Numbered from the stretch's first letter, positions 35,257-44,758 are shown. The stretch is DNA of 64,000 bases from Pseudomonas sp. UBA4194 (GCF_002379585.1 NZ_DFUE01000010.1:55899-119898); one strand, 5' to 3'. Notes: generated from the letters alone by a model not told the origin. Made by a program: numbers and translations.

Positions 35257-37863
35257 TCAGCTGGCGACGATATTGACCAATTTGCCCGGCACGACGATGA
35301 CCTTGCGGATCGTCAGGCCGTCGGTGAAGCGCAGCACGTTCTCGTTGACCCGGGCAGCGGCTTCGATTTCTTCGCGGGTGGCGCTGGCCGGCATGTCGAT
35401 CTGGCCACGCAGCTTGCCGTTGACCTGAATCACCAGTTGCAGGCTGTCCTGCACCAGGGCGCTGTCGTCCAGCACCGGCCAGCCGGCGTTGATGACAGCC
35501 TCGCCGTGACCCAGTTGCTGCCACAGTTCATGGCAGATGTGCGGGGTGATCGGCGCCAGCAGCAAGGTCACCGTTTCCAGGCCTTCGTGCAGCAATGCGC
35601 GATCCTGTGCGGTGGCCTGGGGGGCTTTTTCCAGCACGTTCATCAGCGTCATGACCTGGGCAATGGCGGTGTTGAACTTGTGATGCTGTCCCACATCCTG
35701 GCTGGCCTGTTTGATCGCCAGGTGAATGGCGCGGCGCACGGCCTTCTGCTCGTCGTCCAGTGCGGCCACATCCAGCTTGCCCGGCAGGCCCTGTACCACA
35801 TGGGCCTGGGCCAGACGCCAGACGCGCTTGAGGAAGCGGTGCGAGCCTTCGACGCCGGAGTCGGACCATTCCAGGCTCATGTCGGGCGGCGAGGCGAACA
35901 TCATGAACAGGCGGCACGTGTCGGCGCCGTACTGGTCGATCATCGATTGCGGATCGACGCCGTTGTTCTTGGACTTGGCCATTTTCTCGGTGCCACCGAT
36001 CTCGACCGGCAGGCCGTCGCTGATCAGCTTGGCAGAAATGATCTTGGCCTTGCTGTCGCGCTCCAGTTCCACGTCCGCCGGGTTGAACCAGGTCTTGCTG
36101 CCGTTGGCTTCCAGACGGTAGTAGGTTTCGGCGATCACCATGCCTTGGGTCAGCAGGTTCTTGAACGGCTCGTTGGAGCTGACCAGGCCTTCGTCGCGCA
36201 TCAGCTTGTGGAAGAAGCGTGCGTAGAGCAGGTGCAGGATGGCGTGCTCGATGCCTCCGATGTACTGGTCGACCGGCAACCAGTGATTGGCCGCGGCCGG
36301 GTCGACCATACCGCCCTCGTAGTGCGGCGATGCGTAGCGGGCGAAGTACCAGGACGATTCGACGAAGGTGTCCATGGTGTCGGTTTCGCGCTTGGCCGGC
36401 GCACCGCATTTCGGGCAACTGCAGGTGTAGAACTCCGGCATGCGCGCCAAGGGCGAACCGGCGCCATCGGGTACCACGTCTTCGGGCAGGACCACCGGCA
36501 GTTGGTCTTGCGGCACCGGCACGTCGCCGCAGGCGTCGCAATGCACGATCGGGATCGGGCAACCCCAGTAGCGCTGACGGCTGATGCCCCAGTCGCGCAG
36601 GCGGAACTGGGTGCGCGACTGGCCAAGGTTCTTCTTGATCAGCGCCACTTCGATGGCGTCGAAGGCGCCTTCGAAGTCCAGGCCGTCGAACTCGCCGGAG
36701 TTGATCAGGGTGCCGTGCTCGTTGTAGGCAGCCATCCACGGCGCGGGGGTCAGGTCACCGACGCTGGTGCGCACTACCGGCTTGATCGGCAGGTCGTACT
36801 TGAGGGCAAACTCGAAATCCCGCTCGTCGTGTGCCGGGACCGCCATCACCGCGCCGTCGCCGTAGTGCATCAGCACGTAGTTGGCGACCCATACCGGCAG
36901 TTTTTCGCCAGTCAGCGGGTGCTCGACGAACAGCGCGGTAGGCATGCCGCGCTTTTCCTGGGTGGCCACGTCGGCCTCGGCCACGCTGCCGCTCTTGCAT
37001 TCATTGATGAAGGCTTGCAGGGCGGCGTCGGATTTCGCCGCCAGGGTCGCGAGCGGATGCTCGGCGGCCACTGCCACGTAGGTGGCGCCCATCAGGGTGT
37101 CGGGACGCGTGGTGAAGACCTTCAGGGTACCGGCTTCGCCGATGGACGCCTGGTGGTACGGGAACTGCACCTCCATGCCCTTGGACTTGCCGATCCAGTT
37201 GCGCTGCATGGTCTTGACCTGTTCAGGCCAGCCCGGCAGGTCGTCGAGGCTGGTCAGCAGCTCATCGGCGTAGGCGGTGATCTTGAAGTAGTACATCGGG
37301 ATTTCGCGCTTCTCGATCAGCGCGCCCGAACGCCAGCCACGGCCGTCGATGACCTGCTCGTTGGCCAGCACGGTCTGGTCGACCGGGTCCCAGTTCACCG
37401 TACCGTTCTTGCGGTAGATCACGCCTTTTTCGAACAGGCGGGTGAACAGCCACTGCTCCCAACGGTAGTAGTCGGGCTTGCAGGTGGTGACCTCGCGCGA
37501 CCAGTCGATCGCCAGGCCCAGGCTCTTGAGCTGGGTCTTCATGTAGGCGATGTTTTCGTAGGTCCACTTGGCCGGTGCGACGTTGTTCTTCATGGCGGCG
37601 TTTTCCGCCGGCATGCCGAAGGCGTCCCAACCCATGGGCTGCAGGACGTTCTTGCCCTGCATGCGCTGATAGCGAGCGATCACGTCGCCAATGGTGTAGT
37701 TGCGCACATGCCCCATGTGCAGCTTGCCGCTGGGGTAGGGGAACATCGACAGGCAGTAGTAGGTGTCCTTGCCTGGCTGCTCACTCACTTCAAAAGACTT
37801 TTTCGCGTCCCAGAAAGACTGGGCGGCGGCTTCGATTTCGCGGGGCTGATAGAGTTCGTGCAT
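35257..37863 (-). CDS. leuS: Leucyl-tRNA synthetase
   Basis: 868-residue class I synthetase. The HIGH motif appears as KLHMGHVRNY near residue 42, and the KMSKS loop as EKMAKSKNNG near residue 620. The CP1 editing domain lies between, with TRPDTLMGATYVA and the GDGAVMAVPAHDERDFEFA block. A zinc-type CSCPKCG knuckle precedes DTFVESSWYFARY. ATG 37863 matches the family start MHELYQPREIE; the open frame extends 60 codons upstream without homology. It is divergent from the small unknown gene at 38114. Confidence 0.97.
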   Translation of the reverse strand: MHELYQPREIEAAAQSFWDAKKSFEVSEQPGKDTYYCLSMFPYPSGKLHMGHVRNYTIGDVIARYQRMQGKNVLQPMGWDAFGMPAENAAMKNNVAPAKWTYENIAYMKTQLKSLGLAIDWSREVTTCKPDYYRWEQWLFTRLFEKGVIYRKNGTVNWDPVDQTVLANEQVIDGRGWRSGALIEKREIPMYYFKITAYADELLTSLDDLPGWPEQVKTMQRNWIGKSKGMEVQFPYHQASIGEAGTLKVFTTRPDTLMGATYVAVAAEHPLATLAAKSDAALQAFINECKSGSVAEADVATQEKRGMPTALFVEHPLTGEKLPVWVANYVLMHYGDGAVMAVPAHDERDFEFALKYDLPIKPVVRTSVGDLTPAPWMAAYNEHGTLINSGEFDGLDFEGAFDAIEVALIKKNLGQSRTQFRLRDWGISRQRYWGCPIPIVHCDACGDVPVPQDQLPVVLPEDVVPDGAGSPLARMPEFYTCSCPKCGAPAKRETDTMDTFVESSWYFARYASPHYEGGMVDPAAANHWLPVDQYIGGIEHAILHLLYARFFHKLMRDEGLVSSNEPFKNLLTQGMVIAETYYRLEANGSKTWFNPADVELERDSKAKIISAKLISDGLPVEIGGTEKMAKSKNNGVDPQSMIDQYGADTCRLFMMFASPPDMSLEWSDSGVEGSHRFLKRVWRLAQAHVVQGLPGKLDVAALDDEQKAVRRAIHLAIKQASQDVGQHHKFNTAIAQVMTLMNVLEKAPQATAQDRALLHEGLETVTLLLAPITPHICHELWQQLGHGEAVINAGWPVLDDSALVQDSLQLVIQVNGKLRGQIDMPASATREEIEAAARVNENVLRFTDGLTIRKVIVVPGKLVNIVAS

Positions 37864-38113
37864 GGCTACTTTGCGCTGAGAAATGGGTGACCTTATCCGG
37901 CAGCTGCTAAGAGGCTGAGCCTGTTGGCAAGGTACGATGATATTAAACGCCGTAGCATACATGACCCCCCTCCACCGAGGGAAACCTTGATTGCGTGCCC
38001 ACCGATACCGCGAACACGCTGCAACGTCCGTTGGTCGCTGCAACCGCCTGATTTTCCAGCCACCGCTAAGCTGATCCGTGGGGAGTACGTTTTATCTTCA
38101 ATGAGGTGAGCGG

Positions 38114-38452
38114 ATGGTAGAGTCGCAGCTGAAAGCTATGAACCCTGATCTGTACGAACGCTTGATCGATCGTCTGGGCCTTGCTTTGGATGTCGCCAGA
38201 ACGGCTGTTCGACTGCGTGACGAAACGCCTGCGGAACTGGAATTGAGCGGCTTGAGCCGTGCCGAATTCGAACTGATCAATGCCTATCTTGCCGCCAGTC
38301 GCACCGGACCCAGGACCGATAAAGCCGTCCACGCCGGCGCACTGGCACCCTTCGAGCCGCCCAAGGAGCTGGCCAAGGTGTACTGGCTCAAAGAGCGGCG
38401 CGCCGCCAAGCGTCCGGGCAAGCGTGGTCATTGGCAGTACGGCAAACTCTGA
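38114..38452 (+). CDS. Conserved hypothetical protein, function unknown
   Basis: 112 residues, highly charged. The first ~70 are predicted helical (YERLIDRLGLALDVARTAVRLRDETPAELELSG...), and the tail is basic (KERRAAKRPGKRGHWQYGKL). No signal peptide or membrane segment is seen. The ATG has a strong GAGGTGAG Shine-Dalgarno. I do not recognise a family. It is divergent from leuS and 60 bases upstream of the ElyC-like gene. A basic C-terminus and small size would be compatible with nucleic-acid or ribosome binding, but this is only a suggestion. Confidence 0.75.
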   Translation: MVESQLKAMNPDLYERLIDRLGLALDVARTAVRLRDETPAELELSGLSRAEFELINAYLAASRTGPRTDKAVHAGALAPFEPPKELAKVYWLKERRAAKRPGKRGHWQYGKL

Positions 38453-38490
38453 CGGGCTATTGTTGTAACACCCATCAGCCCTTAGGCTGC

Positions 38491-38511
38491 GGGCATCTTC
38501 TGGAGATGCCC
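38491..38511 (+). promoter_or_regulatory. RBS-sequestering hairpin at the start of the ydcF/elyC-like gene
   Basis: A perfect 8-bp stem (38491-38498, GGGCATCT, with 38504-38511, AGATGCCC) has the loop TCTGG. The Shine-Dalgarno GGAG at 38502-38505 is split between loop and stem, and the ATG begins one base after the stem. This could lower translation initiation or respond to a trans factor. Confidence 0.55.
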
Positions 38512-38512
38512 G

Positions 38513-39277
38513 ATGTTTTCACGCTACGTCCTCAAGCAACTGCTGCTTCCCCCTGGTGTGTTCTTCGTGCTGCTGCTGGCCTCGTGGTGGCTGCGCCGTC
38601 GTTGGCCGCGCCTGGCCGCGGGCTGCTTTGTGTTGGGTCTGGGTGGGCTGTGGGTGATGAGCCTGCCTGTAGTGGTGCAGCATGCGGCGCGAGCGTTGCA
38701 AACGGAGCCTGCGTTAGCGACCGATGATTGGGCCGGCCTGGCCAGGCGCGCCGATGCCATCGTGGTGCTGGGCGCCGGGCGCGAACGTGGCGATCCTGCC
38801 TGGGCCGGTGTGGATCAGCCCACCGGTGTGGCTCTGGAGCGCGTGCGCTACGCCGCTCGACTGGCCAAGGCCTCTGGATTGCCGCTGCTGACCTCGGGTG
38901 GCCTGCACTTCGGCTCGCCGCCCAGCGAAGCCTGGATCATGGCGCAATCGCTGCAGGACGATTTTGGCACGTCGGCGCGCTGGCTGGAGGAGCGCAGCCG
39001 CACGACCTGGGAAAACGCCCAGTTCAGCGCCCAGTTGCTGAAGGAGCAGGGCATTCGGCGCGTGGTGGTGGTGACCCAGAGCTGGCATATGCAACGTTCG
39101 CGCTGGAGTTTCGAGCAGGCCGGGCTTGAGGTGGTGCCAGCGCCTGTGGGGTTTCTGGGCGTAGACAACGCTCGGCCCCTGGGCGGCTGGTTGCCGGAGG
39201 TGAAGGCGATCTGGCAGAACGGGCAGTTGTTGAATGAGGCGGTGGGCCTGGTGGGGTATCGGGTGTTTTATCGGTGA
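38513..39277 (+). CDS. YdcF/ElyC family membrane protein (DUF218)
   Basis: 254 residues. Two N-terminal hydrophobic helices (about 8-25 and 32-55) are followed by a DUF218 domain with AIVVLGAGRERG, LLTSGG, SRTTWENAQFSAQLL and VVVVTQSWHMQRS motifs. In E. coli, ElyC (YcbC) affects envelope biogenesis and enterobacterial common antigen or undecaprenyl-phosphate metabolism. That role is transferred only by family. The ATG directly follows a stable hairpin. It converges on lnt with a 32-base gap. Confidence 0.88.
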   Translation: MFSRYVLKQLLLPPGVFFVLLLASWWLRRRWPRLAAGCFVLGLGGLWVMSLPVVVQHAARALQTEPALATDDWAGLARRADAIVVLGAGRERGDPAWAGVDQPTGVALERVRYAARLAKASGLPLLTSGGLHFGSPPSEAWIMAQSLQDDFGTSARWLEERSRTTWENAQFSAQLLKEQGIRRVVVVTQSWHMQRSRWSFEQAGLEVVPAPVGFLGVDNARPLGGWLPEVKAIWQNGQLLNEAVGLVGYRVFYR

Positions 39278-39309
39278 GGGGACCATCCCCCCCCAATCCC
39301 CAACCTGGC

Positions 39310-40827
39310 CTAAACCGTCTTGGCAATCCGACTCGCCAGCAACGCCCAACCCAACAGCAATGCACACAACACCACCATCGGCCACGAGCGCCAATGCAAG
39401 TAGGGCGTCAGTCGCTGCATGGGCGTCACTTCGCCATACATCACACCTTCCTCGAACTGCGGAATCTGCGTGGTGATCTGCCCGAAGGGGTCGATCAGCG
39501 CGGTGACGCCGTTGTTGGTCGCACGAATCATCCAGCGGCCCGCCTCCAGCGCGCGCATTTGCGCCATTTGCAGATGCTGCAGCGGGCCGATGGAGGTACC
39601 GAACCAGGTGTCATTGCTGATGGTCAGCAACAGGTCGCTGCGCGCCGCCATGCCGGCGGCGAATTCGGGATAAACCACTTCGTAGCAAATGAACGGCGCG
39701 ATCTGGTAGCCCTTGGCTTGCAGCAATGGCTGGTCGGCGGGGCCGCGGGCGAAGTCCGACATGGGCAGGTCGAAGAAGGCGATCAGTCCGCGCAGCATGT
39801 CCTGCAGCGGGACGTACTCGCCAAACGGCACCAGCTTCTGCTTGAGGTAGACGCCGTCGCCTTCACCCACCACGGTGATGCCGTTGTAGTAACGCTTCTG
39901 GCCGTGCTCGACCTGGCGAATGGGCACTCCGGTGATCAAGGCAGACTGTCGGTCGGCAGCGAAGCTGCCCATCATGTTCAGATAGCCCTGCGCCGACTCC
40001 ATCAGCACCGGAACAGCAGTCTCGGGCCAGACGATGAGATCCGCCGGCTGCGACACGAAGGTCTTGTCGCGGTACAGCTTGAGCTGGTGGTCGAGGGCTT
40101 CAGGGTCCCATTTCATGCTCTGGGCGATATTGCCCTGGATGGCGGCTACCTTCAGCGGCGCTCCAGAGGGCACTGTCCAGGCATGACCCTTGAGCCCAAG
40201 GCCCAGACCCCACGGGGCGATCAGCAAGACCACGCCCAGAGCCAGGAAAGCCTTGCGCTCGCGCAGGCGATGCAGGTTGCACAGCAACGCTGCCGTCAGC
40301 GCCAGGGCAAAGGACACCGACCACATGCCACCCAGTGGCGCCAACCCGGCCAGCGGGCCGTGCAGTTGGCTGTAGCCGCTGTAGAGCCACGGGAACCCGG
40401 TCAGAAACCAGCCACGAAAGGCCTCCTGGCCCAACCACAGCGCCGCGAAAGCCAGGGCATCGGCCAGGGGGGCCTCGTTGCGCCGAATCCAACGCGCCCA
40501 GACCCATGCAGGCAAGGCGAAGAACAGCGCAATGGCGGCAATGAAACCCAGCATCAGCAGGCCTGCCAGCGCCACGGAGGCGCCGCCATAGGTGTGGATG
40601 CTGACGTAGATCCAACTGGTGCCGGCGCCGAACAGGCCGAAGCCATAACACCAGCCACGGCCCAGGGCCTGGCGCGGGCTCAGCTCGCGCAGGCCAACGT
40701 AGAACAGGGCCAGTGACAGCAGCGCCAATGGCCAGATGTCGAACGGTGCAAGAAACAGCGGGGTCAACGCGCCGGCCGCCAGGGCCAGCAGGTTACCGGG
40801 CCAGCCGGGGCGGGTGATCCAGCGCAT
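39310..40827 (-). CDS. lnt: Apolipoprotein N-acyltransferase
   Basis: 505-residue inner-membrane enzyme adding the third acyl chain to lipoproteins. Several N-terminal helices precede a nitrilase-like periplasmic domain. The triad is visible as Glu in LIVWPETAVPV, Lys in KQKLVPFGEYVPL and Cys in IAPFICYEVVYPEF. ATG 40827 has AAGGA six bases upstream; the open frame begins six codons earlier at a TTG. It lies 46 bases downstream of corC. The many lipoproteins encoded in this window (RlpA, LptE, the SltB3-like enzyme, the MORN/C13 protein) are its likely substrates. Confidence 0.96.
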   Translation of the reverse strand: MRWITRPGWPGNLLALAAGALTPLFLAPFDIWPLALLSLALFYVGLRELSPRQALGRGWCYGFGLFGAGTSWIYVSIHTYGGASVALAGLLMLGFIAAIALFFALPAWVWARWIRRNEAPLADALAFAALWLGQEAFRGWFLTGFPWLYSGYSQLHGPLAGLAPLGGMWSVSFALALTAALLCNLHRLRERKAFLALGVVLLIAPWGLGLGLKGHAWTVPSGAPLKVAAIQGNIAQSMKWDPEALDHQLKLYRDKTFVSQPADLIVWPETAVPVLMESAQGYLNMMGSFAADRQSALITGVPIRQVEHGQKRYYNGITVVGEGDGVYLKQKLVPFGEYVPLQDMLRGLIAFFDLPMSDFARGPADQPLLQAKGYQIAPFICYEVVYPEFAAGMAARSDLLLTISNDTWFGTSIGPLQHLQMAQMRALEAGRWMIRATNNGVTALIDPFGQITTQIPQFEEGVMYGEVTPMQRLTPYLHWRSWPMVVLCALLLGWALLASRIAKTV

Positions 40828-40873
40828 CCTTGTCCTTAAATGCAAGTCGTGATGGGGAGCTTGGCCAAGCGCT

Positions 40874-41713
40874 TCAGCGAGCGATGGGGGTCAAGCGCAG
40901 CAAGTGTATCCGACGGCTGTCGGCGTTGAGAATGCGGAATCGGTAAGCACCGATTTCGGTAATCTCGTTGCGCTTGGGCAGATGGCCGAACGCACTCATC
41001 ACCAGGCCACCGACGGTGTCGAACTCGTCGTCGGAAAACTCGCTTTCGAAGAACTCGTTGAAGTTCTCGATGGGCGTCAGCGCCTTGATCAGGAAGTCAC
41101 CGCTGGGCAGCGGCTTGATGTAGCTGTCTTCTTCGACGTCGTGCTCGTCTTCGATGTCGCCGACGATCTGCTCGAGCACGTCTTCGATGGTCACCAGCCC
41201 TGCCACGCCGCCGTACTCGTCGATGACGATGGCCATGTGATTGTGGTTGGCGCGAAACTCGCGCAACAGCACGTTCAGGCGCTTGGACTCGGGCACGAAG
41301 GTGGCCGGACGCAGCAGGTCCTTGATGTTGAAGTTGGAATGGTCGTTCTGCAGGATCAGAGGCAGCAGGTCCTTGGCCAACAGCACGCCGATGACATCGT
41401 CGTGGTTCTCGCCAACCACCGGGTAGCGCGAGTGCGCAGCATCGATGACGGCGGGCAGGAATTCCTGCAGGGTCTGGGTGGACTTGATGCTGATCAGCTG
41501 CGAACGCGGCACCATGATGTCGCGCACCTGCAGGTCGGCCACCTGAATGGCGCCTTCGACGATGGTCAGGGCTTCGCTGTCCAGCAGCTTGTTCTGATGG
41601 GCTTCGCGCAGCAGCTCCAGCAGCTCCTGGCGGTTCTTGGGCTCATGGGCAAAAGCCTGGGTCAGTTTGCCCAACCATGACTTCTGCCCGTTGCTCGATC
41701 GATCTTCGCTCAT
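40874..41713 (-). CDS. corC: CorC/HlyC family CBS-domain protein
   Basis: 279 residues. Two CBS domains (~68-125 and ~133-190) include IMVPRSQLISI and IDEYGGVAGLVTIEDVLEQIVGDIEDE. A C-terminal CorC_HlyC domain (~205-279) follows. The hydrophobic DUF21 transporter domain of longer homologues is absent, as in E. coli CorC (YbeX). It is linked to magnesium/cobalt resistance and, in E. coli, to ribosome maturation. It lies between ybeY (6-base gap) and lnt, the standard gammaproteobacterial order. Confidence 0.95.
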   Translation of the reverse strand: MSEDRSSNGQKSWLGKLTQAFAHEPKNRQELLELLREAHQNKLLDSEALTIVEGAIQVADLQVRDIMVPRSQLISIKSTQTLQEFLPAVIDAAHSRYPVVGENHDDVIGVLLAKDLLPLILQNDHSNFNIKDLLRPATFVPESKRLNVLLREFRANHNHMAIVIDEYGGVAGLVTIEDVLEQIVGDIEDEHDVEEDSYIKPLPSGDFLIKALTPIENFNEFFESEFSDDEFDTVGGLVMSAFGHLPKRNEITEIGAYRFRILNADSRRIHLLRLTPIAR

Positions 41714-41719
41714 AGCCCT

Positions 41720-42217
41720 TTACTCGTGATCCTTGCCAAATGCTTTGATAGGGGTGTCGCCGACGTCATCGTCGGCGTAGGGGTCGGGATGACCCAGTTC
41801 TGCTAGCAACTCTCGTTCCAGCGCTTCCATTTCCTCGGCTTCATCGTCTTCGATGTGATCATAGCCAAGCAGATGCAGGCAGCCATGCATGACCAGATGC
41901 GCCCAGTGGGCATCCAGAGCCTTGTGCTGTTCGCGGGCCTCGCGCTCGACTACCGGCACACAGATGACCAAGTCGCCCAGCAGCGGAATATCGAGCATGT
42001 CATCCGGCACGTCCGCCGGGAATGAAAGCACGTTGGTTGCGTAATCTTTATGACGATAGGTGTGATTCAGCTCGCGACCTTCGGTTTCGTCGACCAGGCG
42101 AATGGTCATCTCCGAATCGGCGCTGCGCTGGCGCAAGGCCAGCTGGCACCACCGGCGAAAGGCGTCGTCGCTGGGGCCAGCGGTAGTGCTGGCCCTCTGC
42201 AGATCAAGCTCAAGCAT
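41720..42217 (-). CDS. ybeY: Endoribonuclease YbeY (rRNA maturation factor)
   Basis: 165 residues. The zinc-binding motif HGCLHLLGYDH is intact at about residues 117-127. NHTYRHKDYATNVLSFP is the other family hallmark. YbeY takes part in 16S rRNA 3'-end maturation and 70S quality control. ATG 42217 overlaps the 3' end of phoH by eight bases; 53 codons of open frame upstream lie inside phoH and are not used. The acidic C-terminal extension PDPYADDDVGD is variable. Confidence 0.95.
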   Translation of the reverse strand: MLELDLQRASTTAGPSDDAFRRWCQLALRQRSADSEMTIRLVDETEGRELNHTYRHKDYATNVLSFPADVPDDMLDIPLLGDLVICVPVVEREAREQHKALDAHWAHLVMHGCLHLLGYDHIEDDEAEEMEALERELLAELGHPDPYADDDVGDTPIKAFGKDHE

Positions 42218-43217
42218 TTCGGCGTGTATCCCCGGCCTCGGCAGCGGTGGCGGGGCGGGCGTCGAACCGTTCGTAGGCTTCGACGATACGCTGCACCAAG
42301 GGGTGGCGCACCACGTCCTTGGGCTTGAAATGGGTGAAGCTGATACCGGGCACGCCATCCAGGACGTCGATGACATGGGCCAAGCCGGACTTGGTGCCCT
42401 TGGGCAGGTCGACCTGGGTGATGTCGCCGGTGATCACCGCGGTGGAGCCAAAACCGATACGGGTCAGGAACATTTTCATCTGCTCAACCGTGGTGTTCTG
42501 GCTTTCATCGAGGATGATGTAGCTGTTGTTCAGCGTGCGGCCGCGCATATAGGCGAGCGGGGCGATCTCGATCACCTGCTTCTCGATCAACTTGGCCACA
42601 TGCTCGAAGCCGAGCATTTCGTACAGGGCGTCGTACAGGGGGCGCAGGTAGGGGTCGATCTTCTGCGCCAGGTCTCCGGGCAGAAAACCGAGCTTCTCTC
42701 CCGCTTCCACGGCCGGTCGCACCAGAAGGATGCGTCGGACCTGCTCGCGCTCTAGCGCATCCACGGCGGCAGCCACGGCCAGATAGGTCTTGCCGGTACC
42801 TGCCGGGCCAATGCCGAAGTTGATGTCGTTGGCCAGGATCTCCTTGACGTAGCGCTGCTGGTTCAAGCCGCGCGGCTTGATCATGCCTTTGCGCGTGCGC
42901 AGCGCCACGGGCACTTCGCCCGAGGCCGGATTATCGAGCTCTTCGACAGCCGATTCCTGCAGGAACAGGTGCACGGTGTCTGGCGACAGTTCACTGGCTT
43001 TGGTTTCGCGATAGAGTCGGCGCAGCAGGTTCTCGGCGGAACGAGTGTGCTGGGCCTCGCCAATCAGCTCGAACTGATTGCCACGGTTGCGGATCTCGAT
43101 TTCCAGGCGCTGTTCGATCAAGCGCAGATGCTCGTCGAATTGCCCGCACAGGTTGGCGAAGCGGCGAGCCTCAAAGGGCTCGAGGAGGAAGCGATGTGGT
43201 TCGATAGGTGCGTTCAA
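42210..43217 (-). CDS. PhoH-like ATPase
   Basis: 335 residues (PhoL/YbeZ type). Walker A is FGIGPAGTGKTYLAVA near residue 122 and Walker B is NSYIILDESQNTT near residue 223. The protein interacts with YbeY in other bacteria and is thought to help RNA processing. The family N-terminus NAPIEPHRFLLEPFEARRFANL begins at a TTG at 43217, which I take as the start; no ATG or GTG is suitably placed and no strong RBS is seen. It overlaps ybeY downstream. Confidence 0.9.
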   Translation of the reverse strand: MNAPIEPHRFLLEPFEARRFANLCGQFDEHLRLIEQRLEIEIRNRGNQFELIGEAQHTRSAENLLRRLYRETKASELSPDTVHLFLQESAVEELDNPASGEVPVALRTRKGMIKPRGLNQQRYVKEILANDINFGIGPAGTGKTYLAVAAAVDALEREQVRRILLVRPAVEAGEKLGFLPGDLAQKIDPYLRPLYDALYEMLGFEHVAKLIEKQVIEIAPLAYMRGRTLNNSYIILDESQNTTVEQMKMFLTRIGFGSTAVITGDITQVDLPKGTKSGLAHVIDVLDGVPGISFTHFKPKDVVRHPLVQRIVEAYERFDARPATAAEAGDTRRNA

Positions 43218-43346
43218 GGTCGTTTTCGGCCGCCCGACGGCAATTGAGTTGGGCTCAAGGATAACCCCTGGCGGGGGAGGGGCGAAAGGGGGTGGGGGTG
43301 AATGGTAGGGGTTGAGGGTCAATCCCTGGGTTTGGGGTCCAGGGTT

Positions 43347-43411
43347 CCCTCGCCCCAGCCCTTTCGGGCCGCCGTACCGCCCTGAGGGCGAGGGAGCCGT
43401 ACGCGGTGTGC
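43347..43411. repeat. Interspersed repeat family D copy
   Basis: The left part CCCTCGCCCCAGCCCTTTC and right part GAGGGCGAGGGAGCCGTACG form an imperfect hairpin. The end GTACGCGGTGTGC matches the copy at 54919-54968. It fills the gap between phoH and miaB. Confidence 0.65.
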
Positions 43412-43429
43412 TTTTGGCTCCCCAGGCGC

Positions 43430-44758
43430 TTACCCCAGCAACTCTCCCCGCAACGAGTGCGGCCGCGCTTCGGCGATCAGCACGTCTACGAACTGCCCGA
43501 TCAAGCGCGCATCGGCACAGCTGAAGTTGACGATCCGATTGTTCTCGGTGCGCCCTTGCAGTTGGCCTGGGTCCTTGCGCGAGTAATCGGTCACCAGGAT
43601 GCGCTGGGTAGTGCCCACCATTTGTCGGCTGATTTCGAAGCCCTGCTGGTTGAGGCGGTGCTGCAACGCCTCCAACCGCTGTTTCTTCAGGCTTTCCGGC
43701 GTGTCGTCGGCCAGGTCCGCGGCGGGGGTGCCCGGGCGCTGGCTGTAGACGAACGAATAGGAGAAGTCCATGCCGACGTCGGCGACCAGCTTCATGGTCT
43801 GCTCGAAATCCTTCTCGGTTTCGCCGGGGAACCCGATGATGAAATCCGAGCTGATGCAGATGTCCGGGACCGCTGCCTTGAGTTTGCGCAGCTTGGATTT
43901 GTACTCCAGCACCGTATGCCCACGTTTCATGGCGGCCAGTACGCGATCCGAACCCGATTGCACGGGCAAGTGCAGGTGCTTGACCAGCTGCGGCACTTCG
44001 GCGTGGGCCTGGATCAGGCTGTCGGAAAACTCCAGCGGGTGGGAGGTGGTGTAGCGGATACGGTCGATGCCATCCACCTCGGCCACGGTGCGGATCAGCT
44101 CGGCCAGGTCGGCCAGACGGCCATCGTGGGTCAGGCCGCGGTAGCCATTGACGTTCTGGCCCAGCAGCGTGACTTCGCGCACCCCGTTTTCGGCCAGGTG
44201 AATGACTTCCGTGAGGACGTCGTCGAAGGGCCGGCTGACTTCTTCGCCGCGGGTGTAGGGCACCACGCAGAACGTGCAGTACTTGCTGCAGCCCTCCATT
44301 ACCGACACATACGCGGTGGGACCGTCGATGCGCGGCTCGGGCAAGTGATCGAACTTCTCGATTTCCGGGAAGGAGATGTCCACCTGCGGGAGCTTGGTGA
44401 TGCGCGCGGCGTCGATCATGTCCGGCAGGCGGTGCAGGGTTTGCGGACCGAACACCACATCGACGTACGGCGCGCGATCACGGATGGCTTCGCCTTCCTG
44501 GCTGGCCACGCAGCCGCCTACGGCAATCACCATGTCGGGCTTGGCCAGTTTCAGTTCACGCCAGCGACCCAGCTGGGAGTAGACCCGGTCCTGGGCGCGC
44601 TCACGGATCGAGCAGGTATTGAGCAGGATCACGTCGGCGTCTTCTGCGCGGGCAGTGACTTCCAGGGCTTGATGTTCGCCCAGCAGGTCGACCATGCGCG
44701 AGCTGTCGTACTCGTTCATCTGGCAACCGTGGGTTTCGATATAAAGCTTCTTGGCCAT
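43430..44758 (-). CDS. miaB: tRNA-2-methylthio-N6-isopentenyladenosine37 synthase
   Basis: 442 residues. It adds a methylthio group to i6A37 of tRNAs. Three domains are visible: an N-terminal UPF0004 domain with cluster cysteines (ETHGCQMNEYDS; LLNTCSIRE; GGCVASQEG), a radical-SAM domain with CSKYCTFCVVPYTRG near residue 156, and a C-terminal TRAM domain. ATG 44758. It is first of the miaB-phoH-ybeY-corC-lnt series on the minus strand but separated from phoH by 212 bases containing a repeat. Confidence 0.97.
   Translation of the reverse strand: MAKKLYIETHGCQMNEYDSSRMVDLLGEHQALEVTARAEDADVILLNTCSIRERAQDRVYSQLGRWRELKLAKPDMVIAVGGCVASQEGEAIRDRAPYVDVVFGPQTLHRLPDMIDAARITKLPQVDISFPEIEKFDHLPEPRIDGPTAYVSVMEGCSKYCTFCVVPYTRGEEVSRPFDDVLTEVIHLAENGVREVTLLGQNVNGYRGLTHDGRLADLAELIRTVAEVDGIDRIRYTTSHPLEFSDSLIQAHAEVPQLVKHLHLPVQSGSDRVLAAMKRGHTVLEYKSKLRKLKAAVPDICISSDFIIGFPGETEKDFEQTMKLVADVGMDFSYSFVYSQRPGTPAADLADDTPESLKKQRLEALQHRLNQQGFEISRQMVGTTQRILVTDYSRKDPGQLQGRTENNRIVNFSCADARLIGQFVDVLIAEARPHSLRGELLG

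Noticed and set aside
35203..37890. 895-codon plus-strand open frame opposite leuS
   Set aside because: It is the antisense shadow of leuS in GC-rich DNA; leuS has all synthetase motifs and the shadow has none.
37864..38043. 60-codon N-terminal extension of leuS
   Set aside because: The extension is not synthetase-like; ATG 37863 gives the conserved N-terminus.
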